Assembly (NCBI GenBank): GCA_963281155.1
Contig: CAUJLY010000001.1
Location: forward strand, 1,054,001-1,118,000
Reading direction: 5' to 3'
DNA: 64,000 nucleotides
Source: Rhabditophanes sp. KR3021
Lineage: Eukaryota; Nematoda; Chromadorea; Rhabditida; Alloionematidae
The notes under the pieces were generated by a model, which was not told where the DNA came from, did no database searches, and saw only the letters and a list, made by a program, of their open reading frames with translations. The position numbers and the translations under genes were made by a program. Shown here one piece after another: positions 33,731 to 45,169 of this stretch. The number at the start of each line of letters is the position of its first letter. Position 1 is the first letter of the stretch.

Positions 33731-34983
33731 GTTATAATCATTCCATATTTAATGATCACTATTTAGAGAATCGGCTTAAATCTTTCTTACACTTTTTTTA
33801 AATTAAAGAACACATTTAAATTATTAATTCCGTGATGACATGTTGGTGAAACTTGGAATGCTTATTCACTTCAGATCAACAATCATTTTTTATATCTTAT
33901 TATAGTAACATTTAAATTAGAACCTGCTTCCAACTTCAATCCAAAATTTAAGTTAAGAAACATATAGTTTCAAATGTTATTACCACCCTAATAAATACAC
34001 TAATCTGCAGGCCGTTTAATTAAATTGACAGTTATTTATGCAATCATCATGATATTTTAAAACAGTGCTTAGAACATTTATTACACATCACAATTTTAAT
34101 ATTTTAATGAAAATAAAATACGAACTATATAATTTAAGAAATATTTAATTGAGCTAGTTTATTATTTATCCATGTCTATGAAAATGACATTTCTTTTTAA
34201 GTATCTGATCAAATAATCTATAAATGAGTAAGACCGCAAATCTGAGTTTATTTACAAACAATACACATTTCATTTTATAAAACTACACTTTAACAGATGT
34301 TATGCATATTTCTACATCATTTTTCATGGGCATGCTTTCAAGCATTGGCGGCGTAGATGTTTAAATAAAATGAGCAAAGTGATTTCAACGAATGTACATA
34401 TTTGGGGACGAAGTAAGTAGCCCACATAAAAACACCTACAAATATTAAAGGTTTCAATATAACCATCATAATATGTAATGCTTTTAGTCACATCAAAATC
34501 TGTTCTTTTTATAAAAGAAAATTATTTTTAGATATGTCTTTGACAAAACGTTTCCTTCCCCAACTGTCGTTTTTGAGTATGCTGTGATGGCAGATGGTGG
34601 TACCTATCAAATTATGCACAGTATATGTATCATCATTAAAGACATTTGATTTTGCTTTAAATGTTTCTACATTTGTATATGACAGTTTGAACCGACCCCG
34701 TTGCATGCCGTCATTAGTTTGAGGCTGACATCTCAGGGTTAACTTATTTTCACCATAAAATTAAATATTCCTCCTTTAAGTGTAAGTCCTAGACAAAGAC
34801 ATCACTTCCCTCCCTAACCTGACATTTAAAACAATGACATAAAGATTTTGTTTTTGAAAGCGCCAATAAAGACATTCTGCTCCATCATGATTCGCTGCAA
34901 AACTAACTTAGTGCAAGTATAAAAGTAACTTTTGCCATCACTAAGTCATTATTTACAAGCTCGCTCTATTTGCAGTCACCAAA
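33731..34983. other. Intergenic and rnr-1 promoter region
   Basis: No gene is supported. Near the 3' end a TTTGCAG acceptor-like site ends at 34975, eight bases before the rnr-1 ATG, consistent with trans-splicing. An E2F-like site lies about 110 bp further up. Confidence 0.5.
34857..34866 (-). promoter_or_regulatory. Candidate E2F site of rnr-1
   Basis: AAAGCGCCAA, i.e. TTGGCGCTTT on the other strand, fits the TTSSCGC core of E2F sites. It lies about 120 bp upstream of the ribonucleotide reductase start codon. S-phase genes of this kind are classical E2F targets. Confidence 0.45.
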
Positions 34984-37391
34984 ATGCACAAAACTAAGTC
35001 TAATTACGTTGTCAAAAGAAATGGACGTCAAGAAAGTGTCCACTTTGACAAGATAACTTCCAGAATTAACAAATTATGTTACAATCTTAACATGGATTAT
35101 GTTGATCCCGTAAGTTGAAAGGAGCATCACATTTGATAATATCATCATTTTAGACTTCTATTACAATTAAAGTCATCAATCGTCTATACTCAGGAGTGAC
35201 AACTATTGAATTGGATGATCTGGCCGGTGATATTGCTGCAAGTCTGTGTACTTCTCATCCAGATTATGGAACTTTGGCTGGACGGATCGTTACCTCCAAC
35301 ATGCATAAGCAGACCAAGAAGCAATTTTCTGAGGTCATGAATGATCTATACAACTATTATGATGAAAAGACACAACGCCGTGCTCCTATGATTAGTGAGG
35401 AGATCAACAACATCATCCAAGCTAATGCTGATCGTCTTAACTCAGCTATTGTTTCGGACAGAGATTTTGGGTATACTTATTTTGGGTACAAAACACTGGA
35501 AAGATCTTATTTGCTTAAGATTAATGGAAAAGTTGCTGAAAGGCCTGGGCATTTGATAATGCGTGTTGCTGTTGGCATTCACAAGGAGGATATTGGTGCT
35601 GCTATTGAGACTTACAACTTGATGTCTGAGAAATGGTTCACTCATGCCACGCCAACCCTTTTTAACGCTGGTACTTGTATTCCTCAACTTTCCTCCTGTT
35701 TCTTATTGACCATTGCTGATGATTCAATTGATGGAATCTACAAGACTTTATCTCAATGTGCCAAGATCTCTAAATCTGCTGGAGGAATCGGACTCAACGT
35801 CCACAAAATCAGAGCCAAAGGTTCCGCTATCAATGGTACTAATGGAATCTCGAATGGACTTGTTCCAATGCTCCAAGTATTCAATAGTACCGCCAAGTAT
35901 GTCGACCAAGGAGGAAACAAAAGACCTGGTGCTTTTGCTATTTATCTAGAACCATGGCATGCTGATATCATGGATTTTCTGGAGCTTAAGAAAAATGATG
36001 GGACAGATGCCAATCGGGCACGAGACTTGTTTTACGGGCTGTGGATTCCGGATCTTTTCATGAAAAGAGCCAAGGAAGGTGAAATGTGGTCTTTGATGTG
36101 TCCTAATGAATGCCCTGGCTTAGCTGATTGTTGGGGAGAGGACTTCGAAACTTTGTATGCCAAGTATGAAACTGAAAAGAAGTATCGCTCCCAAGTCAAG
36201 GCTAGAGATATTTTGAAGAAGATCATTGAATGTCAAATGGAGCTTGGAATGCCTTACATCCTATTCAAAGATGCTTGCAACAGAAAAAGCAACCAACAGA
36301 ATCTTGGAACCATAAAGTGCTCCAATTTGTGCACAGAAATCGTACAATACTCTTCGCCCGATGAAATTGCCGTTTGTAACTTGGCTTCTATTGCATTAAA
36401 CAAATTTGTGGTTGAAGAAGGAGGAAAGAAGACGATAGATTACAAGAAACTTCACAGTGTTTCTAAGGTTATTACAAGAAACTTGAACAAGGTCATCGAC
36501 GTCAATTACTACCCAGTCCCTGAAGCTAGAAACTCAAATATGAGACATAGGCCTATTGGCTTGGGGGTCCAAGGATTAGCTGATGCTTTCATGTTGTTGA
36601 GACTACCATTCACTTCTGATGCTGCGAAAGATGTCAACAAAAAGATCTTTGAGACTATTTACCATGGTGCTTTGGAAGCTTCTTGTGAACTAGCTGAAAA
36701 AGATGGGCCCTATTCAACTTACGAAGGATCACCGGTTTCAAAGGGAGTTTTGCAATACGATATGTGGAATGTCACTCCGTCTGAACTGTGGGACTGGGCT
36801 GCACTCAAGGAAAAGATTGCTAAACATGGAGTAAGAAATTCACTACTCTTAGCTCCAATGCCGACCGCCTCGACTGCTCAAATTTTGGGAAACAACGAAA
36901 GCATTGAACCATACACTTCGAATATGTACTCTCGCCGTGTATCATCAGGAGATTATCAAATCGTAAATTGCCATCTTCTGAAGGATCTTGTAGAACTGGA
37001 CTTGTGGACGGATGAGATGAAAACTAAGATCATCTCCAACAATGGATCCATTCAAAATATCGAAGAAATTCCCTCGGATATTAAGGAACTTTACAAGACT
37101 GTGTATGAACTGAGTCAAAGAGAATTAATGGGTATGGCAGCGGATCGTGGAGCCTACATCGACCAGTCTCAAAGTATGAATCTCTTCGTAGAAAAACCAA
37201 CTTTCGGCATTTGTAATTCTATTTTATTTGCTGGCTGGAATCTTGGATTGAAGACTGGAACTTATTATTTGAGATCTAAAGCTGCAATTGATCCAATCAA
37301 ATTTACAGTTAGTAATGAGAGTGCCGTAAGACAATTGAATGAATCTGTTGTGGAAGAAGATGATACTGCTTGTACTTCCTGCAGTGGATAA
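34984..37391 (+). CDS. rnr-1: Ribonucleoside-diphosphate reductase large subunit (class Ia, R1)
   Basis: Exons 34984-35109 and 35154-37391 give 787 residues (human RRM1 has 792). The enzyme reduces ribonucleoside diphosphates to deoxy forms for DNA synthesis, with the R2 subunit supplying the radical. Residues 1 to about 90 form the ATP-cone ([20 protein letters not shown]). The catalytic barrel has PQLSSCFLL with the first redox Cys, KCSNLCTEI with the Asn, thiyl-radical Cys and Glu, and [11 protein letters not shown] with the partner Cys. [20 protein letters not shown] and [16 protein letters not shown] are present. The C-terminal swinging arm ends in TACTSCSG, a C-x2-C as expected. All catalytic residues are intact. 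Confidence 0.98.
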
Positions 37392-37464
37392 CTTTATTTT
37401 TACAATTTGCATTTTTTAAATTATTTTTGACCATATTTATCATTCTTTAAATTATTCTACAAAT

Positions 37465-37755
37465 TTAAGAAATAAATTTTGTCTTTAATCGCTTCCAAAC
37501 TTTATTTTTACAGCAAAAAGTCTGGACAACGAACTTCCGTGCAGTTTTGTTAAATATAAAGAAAGTAGCAGCATTCAGGGTATGCTGAAACAAATAAGCG
37601 ATTGCAACTACAAAGTGAGTTTCATAACGTGTTAATATAGGGTCCTTGTAAACAATTAAGTCATAAGAAAAGTTGAAGTACGTTGCACAAAAGTAGAATA
37701 TACTGACCACTAAGCCTTGTTGTAAAATTATTGTCTCATGACTTGGATTTGTTTA
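37465..37755 (-). pseudogene. Chemoreceptor relic, C-terminal half
   Basis: The minus-strand frame reads HETIILQQGLVVSIFYFCAT and later FQHTLNAATFFIFNKTARKFV. These match the TM6 and TM7 segments of the srx-like receptor at 23596-24684 (YERTILCQGFLL and LHNCINPIALFLFNQTAQNF). Upstream of the TM6 start the frame meets a stop at about 37755, with no TM1-TM5. It keeps a plausible C terminus (KNKVWKRLKTKFIS). It is a truncated copy and abuts a second receptor relic on the opposite strand. Confidence 0.62.
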
Positions 37756-37770
37756 ATAATTTATTTCCAG

Positions 37771-38159
37771 AAAACTTGGTACGCATATTTGATAATACTA
37801 CTTTGCATTGTTTATCTAACAATAAATGCAGGAATAATTTTCACCACCTACAAAAAGTATTCCGTTTATCAAGCTCAAATAGCACCAAGTTTAACATCAG
37901 ATGTCAAACGAATGAACAATCAATTTAAATTTATTTTTCTTGTTCAGGAGTTCCTTGCGCATATTTATTAGTTTCGATTCTTCTTGAAATAGGATTGGAG
38001 TTTGGTGGAACTTATGTGTATTTATGTGCGTCTATTGTTCCTTTGATTAATGTCTATGTATTTTTGTTTTGTTTGACGAAGTGCAGGAAGATTATGAAGG
38101 GCAGATTAAAACGATTTGGGATTAATGTAGGGAGTAGTAAAGTTTCAACAATAAGATAA
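37771..38159 (+). pseudogene. Chemoreceptor relic on the opposite strand, frameshifted
   Basis: From an acceptor-like TTTCCAG at about 37770 the frame reads KTWYAYLIILLCIVYLTINA and then a basic loop ending in MNNQFKFIFLVQ. After a one-base shift at about 37947 it continues GVPCAYLLVSILLEI and VYLCASIVPLINVYVFLFCL to a stop at 38157-38159. The three hydrophobic spans and loop spacing are those of TM5-TM7 of a nematode seven-pass receptor, of a different class from its minus-strand neighbour. There is no 5' half. Confidence 0.58.
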
Positions 38160-38556
38160 AAATCGTAAAATAAAACAAATTTTGTTTTGCTTAATTGAAT
38201 AGACTCTTTTTTTAATTGCATACACACATTTGACCTATTTTGTAATCAGTAAACGAAATACCCATGATCGGTGGAATTTCGCCTACTGCTAACATCTCTT
38301 ATCCATACTAGTTGACTGTTTTAAATTGACCCCCATCTTTCTTAAAATCAAAAGTGTAATCACAATTTTCCTTACTAAACACTTTTTTGTTATCTTATCT
38401 ACAAGTCACCACTATAATGTACTTAAAAGAGCCCACTTTCATTTATTCCATAAAACCACAAAGAGGCAGCAATTACATTTCCTTCTATTGTCGCACACGT
38501 GTCTTTTCTTTTTCCACTACTCCAAGCAATTTGTTAATTTTATTATATTTTCAGAC
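38160..38556. other. Intergenic and 5' region of prolidase
   Basis: AT-rich. A TTTTCAG ends at 38554, two bases before the ATG at 38557, a probable spliced-leader acceptor. The open frame upstream of that ATG is treated as non-coding. Confidence 0.5.
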
Positions 38557-40032
38557 ATGTCCTTCCAACTTTCACCTCACACCTTGAAAGTCCCTGCAGC
38601 CCTATTTGTTAAAAATAGGCAACGACTGTTGAATGTTTTAAGAGGTCTCGTTGGTCCTTCGACCGTCGTCGTATTACAAGGGGGATTAGACGTCCATCTT
38701 TACAACACCGACTGCTCAGACCTACCCTTCCGCCAAGAATCTTACTTTTTCTGGACGTTTGGTGTTCATGAACCAGATACATGGGGTCTTTTGGATGTTG
38801 ATTCAGGTAAAAGTGTTCTTTTGCCACCTAAATTACATCCTGATTTTCGTATTTGGGAAGGAAAGTAAGTGTTTATAAAAAGATATAAATAGTTTTATTT
38901 CTTTAGAATCAATCCTGTTGAATGGTTTAAGGAGAAGTATGAAGTCGACGAGGCACACTTTCACGAAGACCATAAAATCGCCCCATTTGTTGCCGAACTC
39001 GGACCAAAGACGTTGATGTTGTTAGAAGGAACAGATTCTGATTCCGGTACTTTGATGCCAGCCCCAACATTCGAAGGCATCGACCAATTCCAGGTGGAAA
39101 AAAAGGACCTCTATAACCTAATGAGCGAATTACGTTGCTTTAAAACAGACGAAGAACTAGCTGTAATGAGATACTCGGCCAAGATAGCTTGCGATGCCCA
39201 CAAAGACGTGATGAAGAATATCAAACCTGGGATGTACGAATATCAATGCGAATCACTATTCAGACACCATTCATACTTCCATGGCGGTTGCAGACACCTT
39301 GCTTATACTTGCATTGCTGCTACTGGCACCAACGCCTCAGTCCTTCATTATGGCCATGCAAATGCTCCTAATGCAAAGTTAATTAAGGATGGAGACATGT
39401 GTATGTTTGACATGGGGCCGGAATACAACTGCTATGCATCAGATGTGTCTTCAAGTTTTCCTGCCAATGGCAAATTCACCGAAAACCAAAAAGTCATCTA
39501 CAATGCTGTTTTGAAAGCTAACTTGGCTGTTTTTGAAGCTGCCAAACCGGGTCTTTTCTGGTATGATATGCATATGTTAGCTGAAAAAATTATCCTCGAA
39601 GAATTAAAGAAAATTGGTTTGATTGTTGGGTGTGTTGAGGAAGCGGTTAAAGCAAGAGTTGGAGCTGTCTTTATGCCTCATGGCCTTGGACATATGCTTG
39701 GTTTAAGTGTTCATGACCCAGCTGGCCATTTAGGCGATGCCGTACCAAGATCTACCTTGCCTGGATTGAAATCCTGCCGTGTTTCTAGAAGTCTAAAAGA
39801 ACGTATGGTTATTACGATTGAACCGGGTTGTTATTTTATTGACTTCCTGATTGATGAGGCTTTGGAGGATCCCGTATTGTCTAAATTCTTGAATAGAGAA
39901 GCCATTGCACCATTCCGTGGCTTCGGCGGAATCAGAATTGAGGATGATGTGGTCATTTGGGCCAAAGGCAACGAGAATATGTCCATTCTACCTAGAACTG
40001 TTGAGGAAATCGAAGCATACATGGCTAAGTAG
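38557..40032 (+). CDS. pepd: Xaa-Pro dipeptidase (prolidase)
   Basis: Exons 38557-38864 and 38907-40032 give 477 residues, close to human PEPD (493). The enzyme hydrolyses dipeptides with C-terminal proline or hydroxyproline, a step in collagen turnover that matters in a cuticle-building animal. The N-terminal creatinase-like domain includes LQGGLDVHLYNTDCSDLPFR and QESYFFWTFGV. The catalytic pita-bread domain shows all five metal ligands in family context: two Asp in MFDMGPEYNCYASDVSSSFP, His in FMPHGLGHMLGLSVHD, Glu in TIEPGCYFIDF, and Glu in GGIRIEDDVV. Start is the ATG directly after a TTTTCAG acceptor. It is expected to be cytosolic, acting as a dimer. Confidence 0.97.
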
Positions 40033-40142
40033 GTAACCAAACGGAGACAATTTCATTTATTGGAGAACTTAAAAGTATATATTTAAAATTTAGTATGAAA
40101 ATATTTAATAAAATTATTTAAATAAATGTGTGGTCTATGTGT

Positions 40143-40712
40143 TTAAACTGATATGCATTCAATTTGAGTAATAACTGCTGAAACTGGAAGATTAGTGACA
40201 GGATCATTTATTGTATATGTCCAATCTCCATCTGCACTGCATGTTAATTGTCTTGATAGATCCACTGTGCCGTCAGTTTCTACTCCATTGTTTCCATCAT
40301 TAAATAGCAAAGTGGTTGTTTCCTAAAACGTAAAGTCACTTGTGAATATTTTAAACTTACCCCAGCATTGTTAGCAGTACAAGAAAGTGTATTCGTGCAA
40401 ACGCCATCAGTTACAAGGGGAGTCTCCGTCGTTGGTACCATTTCGGGTAACGTAGCCCCGTGTATAAGAGGTGCACAAGGCGCACAAGCTAAAAAAGATA
40501 ATTAATATATGCCACAAAATGAAGCAATTACGATCTGGCGCAGGAGTAATAATCTCAGATTCCGTGGTAATTTCCTCATTCAATAACGTAGTCGTAATAA
40601 TAGGAGCTGTCGTTACAGTAGGATTAGCAGTCCCACTAGATCTCGCACAACTTTCAATGAGCATATGATCAACAAATTGAATCAAGAAAATAAACCACCA
40701 CACCATATTCAT
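40143..40712 (-). CDS. C6-domain secreted protein (cluster member 1)
   Basis: Three exons (40532-40712, 40361-40488, 40143-40322) give 162 residues. The signal peptide is MNMVWWFIFLIQFVDHMLIE. A Thr-rich linker (TVTTAPIITTTLLNEEITTE) leads to a six-cysteine nematode C6 domain: PCAPC, GVCTNTLSC, DLSRQLTCSADGDWTY and ITQIECISV. The C6 domain is a disulphide-bonded extracellular module of nematodes with unknown ligand. Exon 1 ends in phase 1 between the linker and the first Cys pair, as in the other four genes of this cluster. An additional intron splits the C6 domain here. It is nearest to the prolidase gene, tail to tail. Confidence 0.8.
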
Positions 40713-41149
40713 AATAATATAAATTAGTTTCAATATGCGTTTGTATTCAGGACTATGTCATAATAAAGATCAAGTTGATTTGTTCAATTGTCTTTTTCAT
40801 TCAAAGGGCATGTGTTTATTAGAAACTATAACTTTTATCTGATGTGATCACCATACAAATATGGTCCTTCAAGTTAATTTGAGGTCAATCCAAATTAAAA
40901 GATACATCAAAAAATGTTTCTTGTATTGTTTACTAATATAATCCTTTTCAGTTGTTTCACTATTTTTGACAATAGGATGAAAGTAATTTAATGTAAAAAA
41001 GAGAACTTCGATATTATGTTTTTATGAAAAGAATTTTATTTAAAATAATTTATATAAAAGTGGATAAATAATTAATTAATATTAAAATACTATAATCAAT
41101 GGTACAAGGATATTCATTTTGTTTTTTGCTTGAAGTTATTAAGGTTAAT

Positions 41150-41742
41150 TTAGGGTGCGCATGTAAGGCCGGTAATTGCTGTTGTGGTTGCTGGGGGGAT
41201 GAGGTATGTACCATCAGGGCCGCAGGTAATGACGACATTTGTTGTATCAGTAGGCTGAGACAATGTAGCGTCTCCGTTGAAGATGACTTGGGAAGGACCA
41301 GCAGCGTTAGTGCATGTGATGGATGAAGTAAGGCATCCTGCTGCAGTTGGTGGCCCTGCTGTAACTGTGCCGGGTGCTGGAATGGTTAAAGCAGTACAAG
41401 TTGTGCAAACTGAAATGGGATTATTAATAAAATACTATTAAATAAACTATTTTTCTAATTACAAATAAAATGCAATTAATTAAACGCTCTTCCTGATTAT
41501 TTGAAAAAATCTATTTCTCTATTTTCTCAATGACCATCAACTACATTAAAAAGACGCCAAATTCTGAAAATCAAATCAAATTATTTAAACTTACGAGCTG
41601 GAGCAAGAGTTGTAACAACAGTAGTTGCAGTAGCTACAGTCGTAACTGTAGGATCCGAAGTAGCCGACGACGCACATCCATAAACCTGACAAGTCATAAC
41701 TCCAAGAACAGCAACCAAAATACAAATCTTATTAATAGCCAT
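41150..41742 (-). CDS. C6-domain secreted protein (cluster member 2)
   Basis: Exons 41595-41742 and 41150-41409 encode 135 residues. The signal peptide is MAINKICILVAVLGVMTCQV. The linker is TVTTVATATTVVTTLAP and the C6 domain runs CTTCTALTIP, GCLTSSITCTN, VVITCGPDGTY and a final GLTCAP. The signal-plus-linker exon ends in phase 1 right before the CxxC pair. A TATATAAG box lies about 66 bp upstream. The role is unknown; it is an extracellular protein by signal peptide and cysteine pattern. Confidence 0.82.
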
Positions 41743-41807
41743 GTCAATTTATTGCAATATTCGAAATATGAATTCGCCAAATGATGAATTTCAATTTTAA
41801 AAGTTTC

Positions 41808-41815
41808 CTTATATA
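41808..41815 (-). promoter_or_regulatory. TATA box of C6 gene 2
   Basis: TATATAAG on the minus strand, 66 bp before the ATG at 41742. Confidence 0.5.
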
Positions 41816-42424
41816 GCAATTTGGTCTTCATTACAAGTAACCACTTGTCAGGTGAAAGTACATGAGGACAATTAAAGATGTTAAAAGTTTCAACTCTCAA
41901 TACCTGCCTCCTCTTAACTCTACTGAAAATAAAATAAACGTATTGTCTTCTAGACTTGACTTAATTTGAAAAGAAACTTTGATGTCAAGTTAGAGGAATG
42001 GCTGTGAAGAGATGTTTTGTCTCTTATTATCACTCGCTAAATTTACATTCCCTATTGTTGTTTAGAGGGAAAGTGTGGCGGAGTAGATTATTAGCGGAAG
42101 ATATGTGGTCAAGACTTTCATTTGTCGGATGTGCAATTATCCATTTGTATGGAAATGAAACATGTTGTGACTTTTACAATTCTTCCAAAATGTAGGATAA
42201 ATCTAATTTTAGGTAAGTTTGCAAAACCACAGTAAATTCCAAAATTCACTTTTTTGGGTCATTAAAAATGTATTGCATTATGAAGGAAATTTTTATTTAG
42301 TACAAAACGATTATCAAAAGGATGTATATTGAGATAAGTTCAAAGAATGGGTGTATAGAAATTAAAGAATATACATACGTAATTAGAATATGTGTTCTAC
42401 TTTTTGAAAGATCAAAAAAGACAA

Positions 42425-42828
42425 TTAAACGATGGAACATGCCACGGATATGATTATTATGTTTGCACCATTCAATTGTTGTGTATAGTCGTTTTGGTTG
42501 TCACAGGTGAAAGTTCTTCTCACTGAGTTTGTATTATCTGTGTCTAAAGCAGTTCTGTCGTTATTATAAAACAAAGATGCCACTTGATTTTGTGGTCCAT
42601 TGCAGCTGAACGTTCTTGTTGAACAACCGGCTCCATCTATTCCTTGTGTTTCAAAGGTAGGAGCATCTCCAACTAAAGTGGTTATTTCTGGGCACGATGC
42701 ACAACCTTGAAATTCTTATTTTAAATTATTTTTGATAAAACTTTACCTAATGCAACAGGAGTAACTACTGCCTTGAAACAACATTCTCCAACTGTAGTTA
42801 AAAAAATAAACCTCCAAATTAGTCTCAT
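42425..42828 (-). CDS. C6-domain secreted protein (cluster member 3)
   Basis: Exons 42747-42828 and 42425-42705 encode 120 residues, the smallest of the cluster. The signal peptide is short (MRLIWRFIFLTTVGECC) and the Thr-rich linker is almost lost (KAVVTPVAL). The C6 domain is CASCPEITTL, GCSTRTFSCNG, RRTFTCDNQN and ISVACSIV, with six Cys. The intron is at the shared phase-1 position. The domain keeps the NNDRTALDTDNTNS loop that, in the other members, follows an FYN or LFND strand. Confidence 0.78.
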
Positions 42829-43010
42829 CGGAAAGATTAATTAAATGTGAAGTAAAAATAAAACCAAACAATTAATTTATTACCGCACATTTAATTAAGT
42901 CAACATATCCAATTTATCTATTGAGAGAATGTCAAGTAAGGAAATAAGGTTGAGTGAGGAAAAAGTTTTTATTATCATTATTCTATTTACACAATTTAGT
43001 AGTGGTCTTT

Positions 43011-43762
43011 TTACCTAGTTTGACAAGTAACGGAAGTAACTGCAACTGTTTGAGTTGTTGCTCCATTTCGAGGCACGAAATTGTAGCCCCAATAGCCGTT
43101 GCCGTTGCAAGTTAAGGTTCTGGAGACGGAACCATCGTTATCTGTATCTTCTAGCAATTCTTCTCCATTCCAAATAAGGACTGCTCGGCCATTGTTATTA
43201 TTGCGGTTACAAGTAAAAGTTGTCACTCTACACCCATTCACGATTGTTGTGCTGACCTCAAGGTTGTTGTCGTTTCCCAGGTAACGGATTGGAGGGCAAG
43301 TTGTACAGGTGACACGTCTACAACCAACATTTAAGATCTCCACTGTCTGTGTATTCCCATTAATATCTGTGTACGTATAAGTCCATGTTCCATCTGTATT
43401 ACATGTTATAGTTCTGGAAACAGTAGTTCCTGAACTTGTGTCTAAATTTACTTCGTTGTAATTATAATAAAAACCGACATAAACGTTGTTAATAGCTGAA
43501 GTTGAGGTACATGTAATTATTCTGTAGATACATCCATTTGCGTTTACTCCTGTTGTAACGGTAGTTCTTTCCTGAGATTGATCAAAATTTAGATCAGGAC
43601 ATTGGTTACAAGCTAAAAACATATTTAATTCAAATTAGATCTAATCTTACGTGCAATAGTAGTAGTAATATCATGACTAACAGTCGCTGCACAACTTTCC
43701 ACCCCTACATGCCTCCTCAACCCACAACAAATGACAAAACTAACTAAAATTAAAAATTTCAT
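43011..43762 (-). CDS. Secreted protein with two C6 domains (cluster member 4)
   Basis: Exons 43651-43762 and 43011-43612 encode 237 residues. Exon 1 holds the signal peptide (MKFLILVSFVICCGL) and linker (SHDITTTIAP) and ends at the shared phase-1 site. Exon 2 carries two tandem C6 domains. The first starts CNQCPDLNF and has GCIYRIITCTS and SRTITCNTDGTWTYTYTD. The second starts CTTCPPIRYL and has GCRVTTFTCNR and SRTLTCNGNGYWGYNF. The two halves are visibly homologous, so the gene arose by internal duplication of the domain within one exon. Confidence 0.82.
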
Positions 43763-44098
43763 CTCCAAACCAAATGAAGCTCAATTGTAACTTTTGAGTC
43801 TATTTAAATATGTTTACGCCAATATACTTTGGCTAACAAGTACCTTTTATTGAAAATCTACCTAAAATAGCTTTTAGACAATGTGTCAACAAGTACAAAG
43901 TTGTTTCCAGGTGAAGGCTAACTTTTGTAAGATTCTTAACAATTAAATTATGTTACAACTTTGTTAAAATTTGTGCGTCATTTGGCCTTGTAGTTATTTG
44001 CTTTTAAAAAGGACATGTATACAGTTATTTAACTTTGTAAATTTATGGAAGTAAATACTCAATAGATTAAAAGATTATTACAATTATTTACATATTAT

Positions 44099-44593
44099 TT
44101 AACCAATGACGCAACCAACACTAGTCACATCAATGTTTTTGACAGCTCCAGCATTATCGGTATAAGTATAGGAATATTGGGATGTTGATGAGCATACAAG
44201 AGTTGAGGTTACAGTAGGTGTTCCATCTGTATCCCAAGAAATAAGATCTGTATTGTAGAAGAAATTTGCAGGAGTTAGGGATGCTGCATCTGGATTTATG
44301 CAAGTTAGAGTTAAAGTGACACACCCAGTTGTGGCATCAGTTACGCTATTTTCTATTACTGGAGGTCCAGTTGTATCGTACTGTAAGGTTGGGCAAGAAG
44401 CGCATGCTAAAAAGATTTACTTAATTTAGGTATGTAATAACTTACCGACTGTTGGAGCAATAGTTGTAGTAGCAGTTGAAACTGTCGTGACCGTCGCATC
44501 ACTCCCGCTATTTGCAGCGCAAGCTTCATTTACAGGAAAAGTAAATAAAGAAACAAATAAAGTAAATGATATACAAACATATACTTTCACCAT
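44099..44593 (-). CDS. C6-domain secreted protein (cluster member 5)
   Basis: Exons 44446-44593 and 44099-44406 encode 151 residues. The signal peptide is MVKVYVCISFTLFVSLFTFP. The linker is ATVTTVSTATTTIAPTV, nearly the same as in member 2. The C6 domain is CASCPTLQYD, GCVTLTLTCIN, TSTLVCSSTSQYSYTYTD and a last VTSVGCVIG. The intron is at the shared phase-1 site. A TATAAAAG box lies about 63 bp upstream. Confidence 0.82.
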
Positions 44594-44655
44594 ATCTAAC
44601 CGAAACGTCTAAAGAGATATCTATCCTCAAATGTAATCCACAGGAGATCTTTAAT

Positions 44656-44663
44656 CTTTTATA
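44656..44663 (-). promoter_or_regulatory. TATA box of C6 gene 5
   Basis: TATAAAAG on the minus strand, 63 bp before the ATG at 44593. Confidence 0.45.
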
Positions 44664-45169
44664 TGTTGAGATATAAAGGGGAGTACATCTAAAGGCAACA
44701 ATATATCCTTTATAACGAAGATGCAATTTCCTCTTATTACATCGAGTGAGGCATTAATTGCAGCAAAGTTAACCACGTATTCTTTAATCATCTATTCATA
44801 CCGCTTAATCACATCAAGTGAAACACAATTGCACTAAAACAGAACAATAGTGTCAAAACCTGTAACATTTTTCACACCAATTAAGATTGAATGCCTGAAC
44901 TTTAATAGTTTACTTGACTATGTTTCATTATATATCCAGGAATTTCAATTATATTGTCTGTGATAAAATGGGATAACGATTAGATAATGGAGAGAAGAAT
45001 ACACTTAAAACTACATTAAACTTTATTTTTTACATGATAATTCAATAAGTTTCCATTTTACACAATAAAATAGTTTTTTTAATGTACAGTTTTGCAAATA
45101 ATCGAGTCATTTATTACAGTGTACTTTGATACAGAAAGTCGTTGCAAATAATAATTGTGTAAGATTGTT
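44664..45169. other. Intergenic
   Basis: Upstream region of the C6 cluster and 3' flank of the next minus-strand gene. No further gene is supported. Confidence 0.5.

Noticed and set aside
34509..34706. 65-codon minus frame upstream of rnr-1
   Set aside because: No homology, no splice signals of note, unbiased codons.
38326..38556. N-terminal extension of prolidase
   Set aside because: A TTTTCAG acceptor two bases before the ATG at 38557 and the family start MSFQLSPHTLKVPAALF argue that the upstream frame is non-coding.
41998..42195. 65-codon plus frame between C6 genes
   Set aside because: No homology and located in the intergenic spacer; likely chance.
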